From assembly GCF_047495875.1 (NCBI RefSeq), contig NC_092463.1:8512622-8576621 (forward strand): a DNA stretch of 64,000 nucleotides, given 5' to 3'. Of this stretch, positions 1 to 12,600 are shown one piece after another. A model generated the notes under the pieces. It made no database searches. It saw only the letters and a program-made list of their open reading frames with translations, and was not told where the DNA came from. The translations under genes and the position numbers were made by a program. This stretch comes from Pithys albifrons albifrons. Lineage: Eukaryota > Chordata > Aves > Passeriformes > Thamnophilidae. Numbering within the stretch: the first letter of the stretch is position 1; the number at the start of each line of letters is the position of its first letter.

Positions 1-2404
1 GCACAGGGAACCTTCTCTGGGGAAGGTGAAGGGAGGATGTCCCCTCAGCAGGAAAGGGCAGGCCTTGGCCTCCCCACTGGAAAAAGGATGTCTGCTGGCA
101 CAGAGTGCAGCCAGATGCAGGACGGCCAGGAGAGGCAGCGGGTTGGGTGACAGCAGGCTGGGCTGCAGGTGTGGGTGTAAGAGGAGACACGTTACACTTG
201 GCAGCCGGGGCCTCAAGCAGGCCATGGAGCATGCAGCTGATTGGCAATGAGTTATGGAGCCAGCCACCTCCAGCGTGCTTGCTCGGAGCAGGGAAAGCCC
301 AGTCTTGCAAGCTGTCCTGCACCAGGGGACCAGAGCCTGCAAAATGCTGGGGGAAGAAGGGGGCAAATCCTGCCACCGCATTCCTGGATGCGGAAATTTG
401 GTGACCTCCTGGAAGTGAGTGCACCCAAAGGCTGAACAGGATTTTGCTTTTCATCTTACCTAACTTTACCAGCCTCCAAATGGTAGTGGGAAGGCAAGAC
501 TGTGATTGAGGCTGACCTGTCCTTCAGGGCTGGTCACACAGGGCTCATCTGATTGTAGATTGTCCAAGCTACAAGGTATGGCTCCTCTTAGCCTTACTGA
601 GCATTCACCTTCAGATCTGGCCACCAGACTTTTCTAAAAGCTCCAAGTTAATTTGTTAAGAAATATTTTTTGCTGCATTACCTGAAAACCATCACTATCT
701 GTGCTTAACTGTAATGAAACGACTTTCCATACCCAAAGAAGAATAGAGAGAAACTCCACAGCACTTGAAAAATAATATCCACAGTAGGAGGACTAAGGAA
801 TTCAGGCTGAAAATGGGGCAATGGCACTGAGAAGAATAAAATGAAAATTTTCCCAAGCAGAGAGAATGCCTGGAAATAGCTGCACCTCCCATCTCTGCTC
901 CTGTGAAGTTAGGTTACAGCAAGAAAAGGCATTTTAAAATGGCATCAGAGTTTTTGAGTACTGTAGAATATTTACAAAGGTGAAACCAAAGCACAAAAAG
1001 AGCACGCAGTGTGCTCAAGGTAACAAAGAAATTCTGTGATACAGCAGGTAACCGAGCTTGGCTCTGTAGAGACTGAGCATATGCTGTGACTACTGGATCA
1101 TCTTTCTGGTGTATTAGATTTGTTTAGCTTGGTGATAAAAATGTCTTCCTCCAGAGGCATATTGACCGCATAATGCTGAAGGTAGATGATGAGGGTTTAT
1201 GTTTGTTTATGATGCTACATGCAAACAAAATACCTGTCTTGCAAAATATTTTGGCTGCCATCCACCACAAAATAATCTTTAGGCAGAAAGCTTGTCTAAG
1301 AAACTCTTATCCTTCAGCCACCAGAAAAAGTAGTTAAAAACCAGAGCATTTGCCTGTCCAGTTGGAAGCCAGCAAGCAGCTCAGCTGGGCAAAGAGCATG
1401 GGCTCAGAAGAGTTTCTGATTAACAAAATGTAGCAATGTTAAAATAACACCTCAACCCACCATGACAGACCTCCCTCAGCTCTCCCCTCTTTCCCTCTAC
1501 CGCCTTCTAAAGGTGGTTATCCTAAAGGTTATCTAAACCAAAAAAATGCTTGAATGCAGTTATGTTGGGAGGCACAGTTTCAAAGAGAGGACACATAAAA
1601 TAATTAAAAGCAATATTCACCTCTCCACTTCAGAGAGCTCCTGTTTGAGCTCCGGAGGGATAAGAGGGAAAGGGATGCTTCCTGGAGAGCAAGTAAGGTG
1701 AATCAGGACAGCAAGGGGTAGGCTCAGGACAGTGGGGAGATAGGAAACTGGAGCAGATTGTGGCAAGTGGGAGACGTGGTGGGAAAAGAGAAGTAGGTCT
1801 GTAGGTGGGGAAGCAGGAAAGTAAGGGGAGTGGGGTGGACAAGAGGATTTTGGAGAGCGGCTGGCCAGCTGGCACACACGTAGCAGCTGCTGCTGTGTCA
1901 GCCGAGGAAAGTAGCTGCAGCTGCACGCTGGCCATGAATAGCAGAGGAGCAGCATGCTGGCTGGCTGCTGGAGGGACGGGGGGCAGCCGGGGCACTGAAA
2001 AGGCAGGGGGAGGCTCTGTGAAAGGTTTTCTACACAGGGGAACACGACAGCCCTTTGATTTCTGAGCTGTTTGTTCTCTAATTGTCCCCTCCGGTGGATG
2101 ATCAGTACTCAAGAGTTAAATGGGGTGAGGGGAAAGGGAGAGAAACAGAAGGAAAACTTAGGTCCTAAATGCAGATCTGGGCTTTGATAATGTATCCATA
2201 GTATGCAGTTGTGAGGATGTATAGCTTTCATAGTTGTCAGCAGGGATCAAAATCACAGGGTGCGTAGACTAAAGGAGAAATCTCTGCTCGGTTACTCTCA
2301 TACTTGCTTGAGCCACCACTGGAGGAGGACATGATCCCACCACTTGGCCATCTGCTCTATATACTGCACATGTCACCGAGAGCACTCTAAAATCCATTCT
2401 GTGT
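1..2404. other. Upstream intergenic DNA, no gene recognised
   Basis: No coding exon could be supported. The longest open frames here (about 140-160 codons on the minus strand, 1617-2112) are proline/serine/leucine-rich, lack recognisable domains and overlap each other in two frames, as expected from a GA-rich/CT-rich stretch. Several purine-rich tracts occur on the + strand at 1620-1850 and 1960-2030. A 3' UTR of a neighbouring upstream gene could lie here, but nothing in the sequence identifies one. Confidence 0.5.
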
Positions 2405-3170
2405 GAACTCCTGTGGGGCTGTGGGTTCACACACCCTTTGTGCCTCTACATAAGTGTGGGTGTGCACACCCCATGCACTACTCTGCAGCCACGTGTGCAT
2501 GCAGCATGTGTGGTCCTACACGGCTATGGGTGTGTGCACCCCACACACTCCTCTGGGGCCGTGGGTGCTCCCACCCTCGATGTTCCTCTAAAACCACGGG
2601 TGCACCCATGCCATACGCTCCTCCACAGCTGTGGGAGCATGCACCATGCCTGCTCTTCCGCTGCTGTAGATGATCCTACACCGTATTCTCCTCCACCCCT
2701 ACATCTGCATGCACAGTGCATCTATCTGACTACACGCACAACCAATCAATGCAGTCCTCCATGACCGCGAGTGATACTGTTCATCCACAGCTATCGGTCA
2801 TCCCACCCTGATCACTCCTCCACAGCTATAAGTGATTCCCCCTTGAGCACTCGTCTACAGCGCTAGGTGATACTGCTTAAAGCACTTTACAGCTGTAGAT
2901 GATCACACCCTAAGGAGTCCTTCACAGCTGTGCCAGCTCCTGCATTGTTGGGGGTGCTCCCACTCCAAGCATTTCTTGGCTGCATGTGCTCTTCTACGCC
3001 AATCTGTGCGTACACCCTGGGCAGTTCCACACAAGCGTGGGCGCACTCACCCTGTGCTACCCCCCAAGCACAAGCGCATCCCCCCTACACCCTTCTGCAC
3101 GCGGCGGGCACACACATCTATCCAAAGGCTATTCCTCCAACTCGCGGGTGCACGAATCACTCCCATAGAT
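2405..3170. repeat. Degenerate 35-bp minisatellite upstream of JAG2
   Basis: About twenty diverged tandem units, many exactly 35 bp, each opening with a form of CTCCTCCACAGCTGTGGGTG followed by a C-rich half with CACCC and an ending such as ATGCA or GAGCA. Clear units start near 2541, 2576, 2611 and 2646, and again near 2815 and 2850. The units diverge strongly and the last ones, near 3030-3170, are GC-richer and run into the CpG island. The apparent ORFs here (His/Pro/Cys-rich) are products of the repeat. The array ends within about 50 bp of the promoter GC box. Confidence 0.85.
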
Positions 3171-3209
3171 GTCGCCCCATCCCCCTCCCTCTACCACCTG
3201 GGGCCGGCA

Positions 3210-3217
3210 GGGCGGGG
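3210..3217 (+). promoter_or_regulatory. Sp1-type GC box in the putative JAG2 promoter
   Basis: GGGCGGGG lies about 390 bp upstream of the JAG2 start codon, at the 5' edge of the CpG island. An AT-rich TTAATATG lies at about 3297-3304 but is not a convincing TATA box. The transcription start cannot be fixed from sequence alone; a start near 3.2-3.3 kb would give a leader of about 300-400 nt. Confidence 0.45.
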
Positions 3218-3301
3218 TAGACCGAGAGCCGCCCGCCGCCCTTTAAGAGCCGCGGCGGGAGCAGCGCTAGCCCCACCCGCCGGGCCGTCCCTCTCATTAA
3301 T

Positions 3302-3334
3302 ATGAAGGCAGCGGCCGCGGCAGCGAATGGGTAA
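3302..3334 (+). other. Short upstream ORF in the presumed 5' leader
   Basis: ATG at 3302 starts a 10-codon alanine-rich frame ending in TAA at 3332-3334. The last base of that stop is the first base of another ATG (3334), which opens a 73-codon frame to 3555, and a third ATG lies at 3327. If the transcript starts upstream of 3302, ribosomes would meet several AUGs before the JAG2 start at 3603. This arrangement often lowers translation of the main frame, but whether these bases are transcribed is unknown. Confidence 0.35.
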
Positions 3335-3602
3335 TGAAGCTGTCACTCCGGCACCTACTTGTTGGGTGTCCGTGGAGCCGAGGCGCACAGAGGGCGAGCG
3401 GAGCCCGCGGGAGGGGAGCGGCGGCGGAGCGCTCCGGGCGGCCCCGCCGGCAGCCCATGCCCTGCGCCCCCCGGCGCGCTGCGGGCGGCTCCCCCGCCGC
3501 CCATGCCGCGAGCGGCCGCCGGTCCGTGGCCGGTGGGCTCGGCGGGCTTCTCTGAGGCGGTGCGGAGCGGCAGCGGGAGGAGGAGGCGGCGGCGGAGGAG
3601 GC

Positions 3603-3683
3603 ATGCGGGGCGCCGGACGGCCGCGCCGGGCCCCCCGCGCCGCCGCGCTCGGCCTGGCGCTGCTCCTCGCCTGCTGCGTGCAG
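3603..3683 (+). CDS. JAG2: JAG2 exon 1 (coding part): start codon and signal peptide
   Basis: Encodes residues 1-27: an Arg-rich n-region followed by a hydrophobic core ([13 protein letters not shown]). With the first residues of exon 2 it makes a secretory signal peptide, probably cleaved near VARS/TGYF. The donor is CAG|GTAGGG and the exon ends in phase 0. The start context has G at -3 and C at +4. The same frame remains open upstream to 3306, with an in-frame ATG at 3327 (see findings); the 3603 start fits the usual Jagged N-terminus best. Confidence 0.93.
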
Positions 3684-6600
3684 GTAGGGACGGGGCGCGG
3701 GGGGCTCCGCTCCGGCCGCCGGGCGCCGCGGCTTCCTTTCCCTTGCTCCGTTTCCACCTTGCTCGTTTCTTATTTGTATTTATCTCGCTAGTGTTATATC
3801 TGTCTGGCTCTGCATTAAACCTGCAGCCGGCGAAAGTTGCCGCGGCGAGCCGGGACCTGCTGCCCCCCGGCCGCGGTAGTAACGAGGCTGTCTCTCCCCT
3901 TCGGCTTTTATTTTTAGGTGGCCCGCTCCACGGGCTATTTCGAGCTGCAGCTTAACTCGGTGCGGAATGTAAACGGCGAGTTGCTCAATGGGGAATGCTG
4001 CGATGGCATGAAAAGCCCCCAGAACCAGGACTGCTCCCGGGACGAGTGCGACACTTACGTGAAAGTCTGCCTCAAGGAATATCAGGCCAAGATCACGCCG
4101 GTCGGACCCTGCAACTACGGATTCGGATCTACCCCCGTTCTCGGTGGAAATATATTCTATTTGAACACAAACAAGTACTCCCACCAAGGCAGAACCCCCG
4201 AGACGGGCAGGATTGTTATTCCCTTCCAGTTCGCGTGGCCGGTAGGTTGATGATCGCGCTGTCGCTATCACCTTTTTTGTGTGTGGTGCTTCTCGCCCCC
4301 AGCCCGCTCGCTCCCGTCGGTGCCGCTCCCTCGTTGGAGAGCGGGGCGAACCGCCGGTGCGCAGCCTGGGCGCGGCCGCCGCCTCCCGGGGCTGCGGGGC
4401 ACGGCCGGCGGAGCGAGGCGCGGGGAGGGAGGGCGGGCGCTCAGCCCTCGCCGCTCTGAGCGGTGCTGGGGGCTGTGGTGGGTGCTCCGGGAAGTAGCCT
4501 GCGGGCTGGGGGCGTGAGGGGCTGCTGCTGTCGGGGTGCGTAAGGTTAAAAAAGGGAAAATTTATAATAATAATAATAATGAAGTGCGACCCCCTGCCCC
4601 GGGAGGGAGGGAGCGGAGCCCGACGGCGGCGCGCCCGGGCCCGCGCAGAGCGGGGCTGCCCCCGGCAGGGGGCGCTGCCGCCGGGCGGGTCGCGGCGCGT
4701 GCCGCTGCTCGAGGAGGGCGCGAGCGGCGCGGGCGGGGCCGCGCGTGGCTTGGCGGGGGAGGGGGGGGACACCCCGCACCTGGAGCTGGGTCCCCAATAC
4801 GTGCGGGGACACACCCCGCACTTGGAGCTGGGTCCCCAACACCTGTCGGGGGAATGCCCCGCACTTGGAGCTGGGTCCCCAGTACATGCGGGGGAGAAAC
4901 CTCCTACCTAGAGCTGGATCCCCAACAGCTGCGAAGGGGGACACTCCGCACCGGGGAGCCATCCCACACCTGGAGCTGGGTCCCCAACACCTGCGCAGTA
5001 GACAGCCCGCACCTGGGCGAGCCCTGTGCTCCTCGCCTCCCCAGGTGGTGCGGGTTGTGGGAGCGGGGGCTGGAAGCGCAGCTTGGCTCGGACACTGGTG
5101 CCGGGGGCTCTGCCTGTGCGTGTGTGAAACCCCGCGGCTGCTCCCTCCCCTTCTCTCTCCTCCGGGTCTCGGGAGGTCTCTACGTTACCTCGGCCCCCCC
5201 CGCCCCGCCCTTCCCTGCGCGCCGCTGGACCGCAGGGCATATGGAATGGTTTGGGTTGGAAGGGACCGTAAAGATCGTCTGAGTCCGACTCCTCTGCCGT
5301 GAGCGGGGACACCTTGCCCTAGACCAGGTTGCCCAAAGCTTTATTCAGCCTGGCTTTGAACGCTTCTAGGGATGGGACATCCGCAGGGGCCGGTGCTGGT
5401 GCCCGTCCGTAGAGGCTCGGGCGTTCCTGCTGCTGTTCGGTGGTGCTGGGCGTGGGGAGGGCTGTGGGAGGGAGGGAAGGCCGGGCTCTCTGCCCGGCTG
5501 CAGGCAGGTAGGATCCTGCAGCGAGTTTCACAGCTGTTGCCCTCGGCCCTTCCAAGTGGGCCACGGGGTGGAAGCTGGCAAGTTGCGAGGCGCTGAGGAA
5601 TGGGGGTGGTGCAGTGCCCGAGCGCGGCGGGGAGATGCGTATCGGGAGTCTCGGTACCTGCGGGCTGCATTTGGCACCTGGTGGCTGAAAAGATGAAGCA
5701 GCCCTTGTTAACCTCTTTGAAACACGTAGCTCGCGGGATCTTTGTTGCTCGGAAAATGCCAGCTAGGAACAATCAGGGACAAAAATGCATCACTTGCATT
5801 TCAAGCTAAAGGAAATCACTCCTCCACTGCCGAGGACTCTCCAACCTGATGTTCGTGCCCCTCAAACTAAGGACTTAGTGCTATTTGAAGATAGGGCGTT
5901 TGCAGCATTTAAATGGTTAAAAAAAAGCTACAGCAGATAAATTTTTCTTTGCAGAGGCACTTAAGTTCTGGTTGCCAGGTTGGGGTGTTTTGATGGCCTT
6001 TGTTGGTCCTGTGGCCTGTTTAACTTGGAAAGGTTCCTGTTAACGGGTTAGTCAATACCGTAAAAGCAGGGTATTTAGAACTGTGCTCTTAAGTTATAAG
6101 ATCAAAGGGAAAATTAAGATTCCTTCTCCTCTTTATTGACCATTTAATAGAGGCTTGATGAAATCGTAAACTCTTCAGTAGGAGATTTGAGTAACATTAG
6201 GACCTCAAACTTTATATGTTATCTGCATGAGGAAGTAAAGGTAACTTAACTCACACTTTTATTTTGCCAGTTTCTAGTATCGCCACTTGAAACACGAGGA
6301 GAGTTTGATAATCCTTGTGATGCAGGTCCCTAAGCCCAGCCTTCTTTGGATTTTTACCTTGCAGCTGCCGGATATTGTTGTTGTGCTCACCCAGTCCTAA
6401 GTAAGGCCTGTTGGACCTACCTCTTGCAGGTGAATTAACGTGGTGTCTCCAGCCCTGTCTGCTGCTGTTTCTTCAATTGTTGCCTCCAGCGTTTTAAGGG
6501 AATTGAAATACTCAGTTTTTTTTTTCCACCATTTTTTCTTGCAGCTGTTGCAAAGTAGCCCGTAATTTATTTAAACAGTGCCACTGCAGTCTAGTGGGTG

Positions 6601-9600
6601 GCTAGCTAATTTTTGGAAGGTTTACTGAATACTCTCCCAGCCCACTTTTGATTCTAAAAAAAAAAAAAGCTTTGGAGTACTTGTACTTCTTAAATCTGTC
6701 TGTGGATGCACCTATGGAAAGAAGTCCCTCCTGTATGTCGTAGTTAGGTCTTGAACTCTTGAGGCTCGGTGTGTCAGAGCTGTACATTAAGCTGTGTAGA
6801 GACTGCAAGGAGAGGCTTAATTGTAATGCTAGTTTAACACAAGGGTCTTTTGAAGTAGATTGAGTTCCTGGGTTAGGTTTCAACTCCCTGGGGTAATTTC
6901 AAAATTATTCTCAAATAATATTCTCTTGCTATTCAAGTTTGCAAACAAGAAAAACCAATATGGACCTAGTCTTTTGTATAATTTTTATTTTTACTATACA
7001 GCAATGAAATTACTGCTTATTTAATATGCTGGGAAGAAGCAAGAGTAAAGAGAATCAGAAATTGTGTCCTTCACTTATGAAACAAATTTGCTTTGGCGTT
7101 GGCAGTGAGAAGAGGACTTATTTCAGTAGTACTAGTTTGGATTTTTAAGACTAAGAAATCCAACCCTAATGAAAGCCAGCACTGGTATATGTTGACTTCT
7201 TACTGAACCTCATCTGAAAGATAACCCCCTCATTTAGAGGCTAATGTAGGAATTGCTTGAGGGAGTTTTTCTTGAAATCTGTTTGAAATTGTAGTGTCCT
7301 GAGCTAGCAGTAGCTGTAAAGCAAGTAGTGTCATGAAAAGTGATTTGTTTTGGTTTACTGTTTTTTTTTTGTAATTTTACAAGCTAAAATTTTATTGCAA
7401 AACTTGGGCAAATGTCTCTTCTGTAAAGCTGCAGTACCAGAGTTCAGTAACTTCCAGTGTTTGTTACACTATCAGTTACCCACTTTATTCCTATTTCCTG
7501 TCCTTTTTTATTTTTAATATCATTAGTCTGATGTCTGATTTGCAAGAGGGATCTTGGGTTATTGCCAAAAAGTTCTTAAAATTGCTACCTTGGGATACAT
7601 CATCCACAGAAATCTGGCAGTGGGAGAGCTGAGGAACAGCTAGAAGAATACAGCTGTCTTCTTCACCCACCTACCTCACATTTATTTCATTGCCTCCTGC
7701 TGTAAAACTTGAAGCTTAATGATTGTTTGAGATTGTTAACAAACAAATAATGCGATTAAAATCTGTGTGCAACTTTAAAACAAAAAAGACAGAAGAATTC
7801 GAGTATTTTGAAAAACCTTGATTCTGATCAGTTACACAGCTTAGGTTAGTCTTAGCTTTTTTTTTTTTCCCCTAGCACAAAGCTGTTTGTTCAGACACTG
7901 AAGCTTCAGAAATACCTGGCACACCAATATTTATCAATAGCGGTTAGGTTATTGGCAAGATTTTAGATTTGGGGTTAATTGAAGGTAACTGCTAAAAATG
8001 ATGCTTTAAAGTTACGAGCATTCTGGATGGGTTATGTGGAACCATGTTTTGTACTTCTTTGCAAGAAATGGACTTGCGTGTGTGGTTTTCCCCTCCACCC
8101 TGTTCTTTCCCTCAGGGAATTCACAGGTTTTCCTGTACCATAAATATTGGTATGCCATCCATTACTTCAGTTAATTAGTCATATAGAGGAATTGTTCTGA
8201 CTAGTTTTGGATGTTGAAATCATGTATTACAGTATGCATCATTAGCTGCCCTCAGCCTCTCTGTTTTTGAGATGCCAGTGTGATTGGCAGTCAGTGCAGT
8301 GCTTGTATGAGTGCTGTATACCCTGAGCTTCCCAGGTGAACTTCGGAGTTCAGGGCCTTAGAGATAAGTAGCAGAAACAAGCAATTTCACTTCTCAGTTT
8401 CCTTGGTGAGTCCTTAGCTAGGACTCTGTGTACCTGTCTGAAGGAAAGGTAGCAAAGGTTCAGGCAGCCCTCACAAAATAGCTTGGGTAAAGGGTGCCTT
8501 CCCCACTAGGATTGGGCAACTGATTATTTTTGTAAGCACTATGACAAGATTTTTTTCCTATTTAGAATGTGATTGTAGCACCACTCTCTAAACTTTTGAA
8601 GTACTGTTAACTTTAAGGTAGATAAAAAAGTATTTCATATTTGTGGTCTGTGTGAGTTTCATCCATATATATAGTCCACATGTAAGTCTCATTCAAATGC
8701 CTGGAGGGGGTCAGTCTTGATTTAAAACATGCACAGTAGCATGAACCATCGAATATGTAAAACTGCTGAGAGGATAACTTGGCTGCAGCAGTAAGTGGTA
8801 AAATTCTTAGAAAGCAACCTGTCCCCTCCCCTGCCAAAACTTGAGCAGGAATACTTGACCTTACAGCTTTTATTGCTTAGTGGGTATGGCGTTCTGTTTG
8901 GCATTTTCACATGTTTTCTCCTTAAGTATAGGATTCTGTATCAAGCTCTCTGTCTCCCTAATTTGAAAAATGAAGGTGATTAGATGCTGGAAGGCATCTA
9001 GCCTTGAAGTTGGGTTCCTTGGTGCCTGTAGGGAACTAGATATAGCCTGAAAGTAGGAAATGCTGTTGTCTATTTTTGTTAGGCTGGTAGATCCACAGTT
9101 GGTCTACCTCCTGTCTCAACACAGCCATCAGTGCTCTCTGATCAGGATCTTGAGGCTTTGTAATGAAAATATCCTGGATTAGATTACTTGGTGCTCCCTG
9201 ATAGAGTGAACATGCATCCTGTCAGCTTGGATGCCAACCCATTGGGACAGATGTGTTTAAATTAGGCAGGTTAAAGTTTAGCACTGCAAAAGATACTTGT
9301 ATGTAGCTGTACCAGAGGAAGAGTAGATATGGGTTTTTCCATGAAAAAGATTACAATTTGACAAATGAAGTGTCAAGTGAGAAACAGGGAGCTTTACCTG
9401 TAATTAATTGTTCTTTGCTCCATTAAAACTCCCTTTTAACAAAGTGCATGCAAAAGCAAAGTTCCAAGCAAGACCTGAGGGCAGGGAATAAGAAATGAGA
9501 TCAAGATCTTATGCCAAAATGCAAAACTCACCTGCTGTGGTGATGTGTTATAATGTACATGAGGAAATCAGCATGGAAAAAATAATGTTGATAGCTGTAT

Positions 9601-12600
9601 ACTGATGAATTATGTAAGTATTTAATGTCTTATTTGCCAGCAGCCTAACTTTTTCCTAAGAGTGGAAGGCTTTGGTGACAGCACAGAGCTTCCTTTTTTC
9701 CCTTGACTTATTTATTTTGCTTTCCCACCTGAATTCAATGTATGCTTACTGACTCTGGCTGATGGACCTGTCCGCAGACTCTGTGACTCCTGTGGAACTG
9801 CCATGCCAAATTCTTTCTTATTTTGCCAAAACGCCTGCAGTCTTTTTGCTCATAGAGCCTCCCCCTGCTTGTTGCAATTCATGGACACATACATTGTAGA
9901 TCAGAAAACATGGATCCATGTTTCCTCAGTTTTGGGGAGGCAGGTCAGGGAATTTATATTCTTTCACCTGCTTGGTACTGTTTCCCTTGAAACCTTCTTG
10001 ATCAGAAATGAGGGGTTGAGGTACTGGTTTATTATATAAATGATATTCCTTTGGTTTCAAGTGACACAACTGCAGGAAGTAGTTTTCAGGTTTTGTTATG
10101 CTCTTTATTAAAAAAGATAATTGGTGATGTTTTAGAGAGTGGCTTTGTCAGTGCTGGGTAGTGACAACTCCAGTTGATTTCAATAGCAGCTGCAGGTGTC
10201 ACCTCTAAAAAAGAATCAAGGCCTTAGTGGTGACCACTTCAGAACCACTCTTTGAAAACGGGATTTATTATTGGCATGCTCTGTGTGCCAGCAACTATTT
10301 GCAGCTTGCCCAGAATAGAAAGTCTAAAGACTTAAGTTTCATGTAACTATAGGAAATCTGTCTTCTAATTTTAAGCAGAAGTGCTCTTTGCACTCTTAAT
10401 CTTTCATGCATTGATGTCACTAAATCTAGAATTTCTTATGTCTTTGAAATAAATATGCCTCAAAGGACAGTATTCTGCTAACTATTTAAACTTTATACCT
10501 TAAAGTTTTGGGTGGGTTTTTTTGAATGTCACAGAAATGGTCAGGTAGTGAAGAACATTTCTATTTATACTCCTTGAAAGCTTCCTTAAATAAACATCTG
10601 CTTATTTATTGGAAACATTGAGGCTGAAGACAAACCCCCTCACCTCCCAGCCACTGCAAGTGGTGTGCCTGTACACCTCTAGTCGACTTTCTAATCTTTT
10701 TTCCAGAAGTTGCTCTAGCCAGCCTATCTGTGAAATGTTACACTCCTAACCACACAGCTCGTGTGGGCATTAAATCTTTGACTGAAAATGGAATAGGTAT
10801 TAAAGTAGGCAGGATTACACTGATACTAGAGGATGTGAGCCGGAGAAGAGGGTGAAGTAGAAGCAGAGCATGTTCAGTTCGCTGCAGCGTGATGGAGGTT
10901 TCACAGCACTGTCTCTGGGCTGTTGGAAGAGGTTTCAAATGCTGCTTTTGCAAAAAAAAAAGTCTGCATATGAAGTATTTGCTGAAGACATGACTGCTTA
11001 TAGCTTTAATCTGAAAAAGTCAGGTTTATCTTGAACATAGTTGATTAGGGTAAGACCATAATTGGTTGCGTTATATCAGACTTGTGATATTTGGCCTAAT
11101 TGGGCTGCATTCCCACTGTGTTGTAGGTGCCCTGAGTGATTCTGTGAAGTTCAAGTGTTAGAGTAGATGTTGAGGAGCTTTGTGTGGCAAAAGCTACTTT
11201 GTGTTTGATACTACAGCTTGTATTCCTTGTGCAAGTCCAGCTCACTTGGAGTTACTATTAGAGTTCACACAAAAGCTGCAAAAATGAAGCTTCTGTCAAT
11301 GAATTATGGGAAAGATCCATGTATTCTGGTCATAAAAATTGCCAAAAATGGTGTAGTGAGTTTTTAGTTTGTTGTGAATCTGTATTGTTGCCACAAAGTT
11401 TTTCTTGTGTGAGAAGGATTGTATTTGAGACAGATGTGTAGGATAAATTGAGATTTTGCTTTTTAATGTTTTAAATTACTCCTGTGCTACCACTGTGGGC
11501 CAGCAACTGTCTGGCCCCTCTTGAGCAATGCCATCGAGTCACTGCATGTAGGTGAGATGACTGGAATTCATCCTTTTTGTGTAGTCTGACTCCTTCGCTT
11601 GTTTTTCCTCTAGGTGTTGATTTGTGTGAGTGTTGGCTCTGGAATACATGCTATGAACATACTTTAAAAGCTACTATAAGTTCATAAAGCAGCTATGATC
11701 ACATCGTATACTTAGTCATCTGCAGAAGCTTTAAATTATTGTGTGCCAGAAAGCTTCCCTCCCTGCTCTTCTGAAAACAAGCCCAATGTTTTGTCAACTC
11801 TGTGTGGGTCCTGTTTGCATTGCCTGCTCTAGTTGAGAGCTGCTTAGCCTGCTGAAACGACTGGAAAGTGACCCTCCCTTTTCTGCTAGCACATCCATTT
11901 ACTTTCCCTTTCTCCAGTTCTAGCTGCTAATAATCCTCTGATCTGGAAGGAGCTTGAGAGCATCAGTTTGAAAGGAGAGGCTGCTTCAAGGCGTGAGGAA
12001 TAAGGGTATACTGGCATTGCTTCTGGCTCCTTGATGCTTGGCCATTTGCTTACCTCAAGGATAGTTGTTACTGTTTCTTGACACTAACTCCACCATTCTC
12101 TTCTTCTGTGCTGTGATAATCCTTTGGTCACCCTCTGGTCTTGCGTCTGGTTAGTGGGTGTCTTAAACGGGGTCAGTCTTTGGTCAGAGGTGACTGTTGG
12201 CAGCAGTGTCTGCCAAGTTCTTTCAGTGTTTTTGAACTGAATGTTGATCTCTCACATAAGAGCTGAACACCCACAGCAGGTGGGGCCTGATCACCCCCAG
12301 CCCATTGCTACCCCCAGGGTTGGGAGTGAACTGGTGTGGGCGCCTAAGAGCATCTCTGCTAGTTCATGTTGGGCAGGACTGAACTTCTGCCTCCTGTGGA
12401 CTGCTGGGGTTCTCTTAGAGGTGCTTCTTCCTTCGGGAACACCTGCCAGGATGAAGACAGCAAGAATTCTGTATTAAGTGGAGACTGTGTCCATTGATAC
12501 TACAGACAAGCAGTGATGTAGGCTAGGACTAAACAGATGAGTTTATTTTTTTGAGTACTCCAAAGGCTTTTTTTTTCTGGTCTGATGACCAGATTTTCCT

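Larger units (their letters stand above)
3180..5240. promoter_or_regulatory. CpG island covering JAG2 promoter, exons 1-2 and start of intron 2
   Basis: Base composition changes abruptly from AT-rich flanks to very GC- and CpG-rich DNA with many GGCGG, GCCGCC and CCGCG runs. It covers the probable promoter, the 5' leader, exon 1, intron 1, exon 2 and about 1 kb of intron 2. This is the usual promoter arrangement of a vertebrate developmental gene. The limits are approximate and read by eye. Confidence 0.85.

Noticed and set aside
1617..2112. Two overlapping minus-strand frames of 142 and 160 codons
   Set aside because: Low-complexity Pro/Ser/Leu sequence in two frames at once from a purine/pyrimidine-biased stretch; no domain or splice evidence.
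3780..4814. 344-codon open frame on the minus strand over exon 2
   Set aside because: GC-rich, stop-poor shadow of the JAG2 MNNL exon and CpG island; no domain and Arg/Pro-rich throughout.
4536..5302. Long + strand frames (248 and 185 codons) after exon 2
   Set aside because: They translate the 42-43-bp minisatellite and CpG-rich flanks; the repeated Trp/Gly/Pro motifs come from the DNA repeat. No splice link to JAG2.
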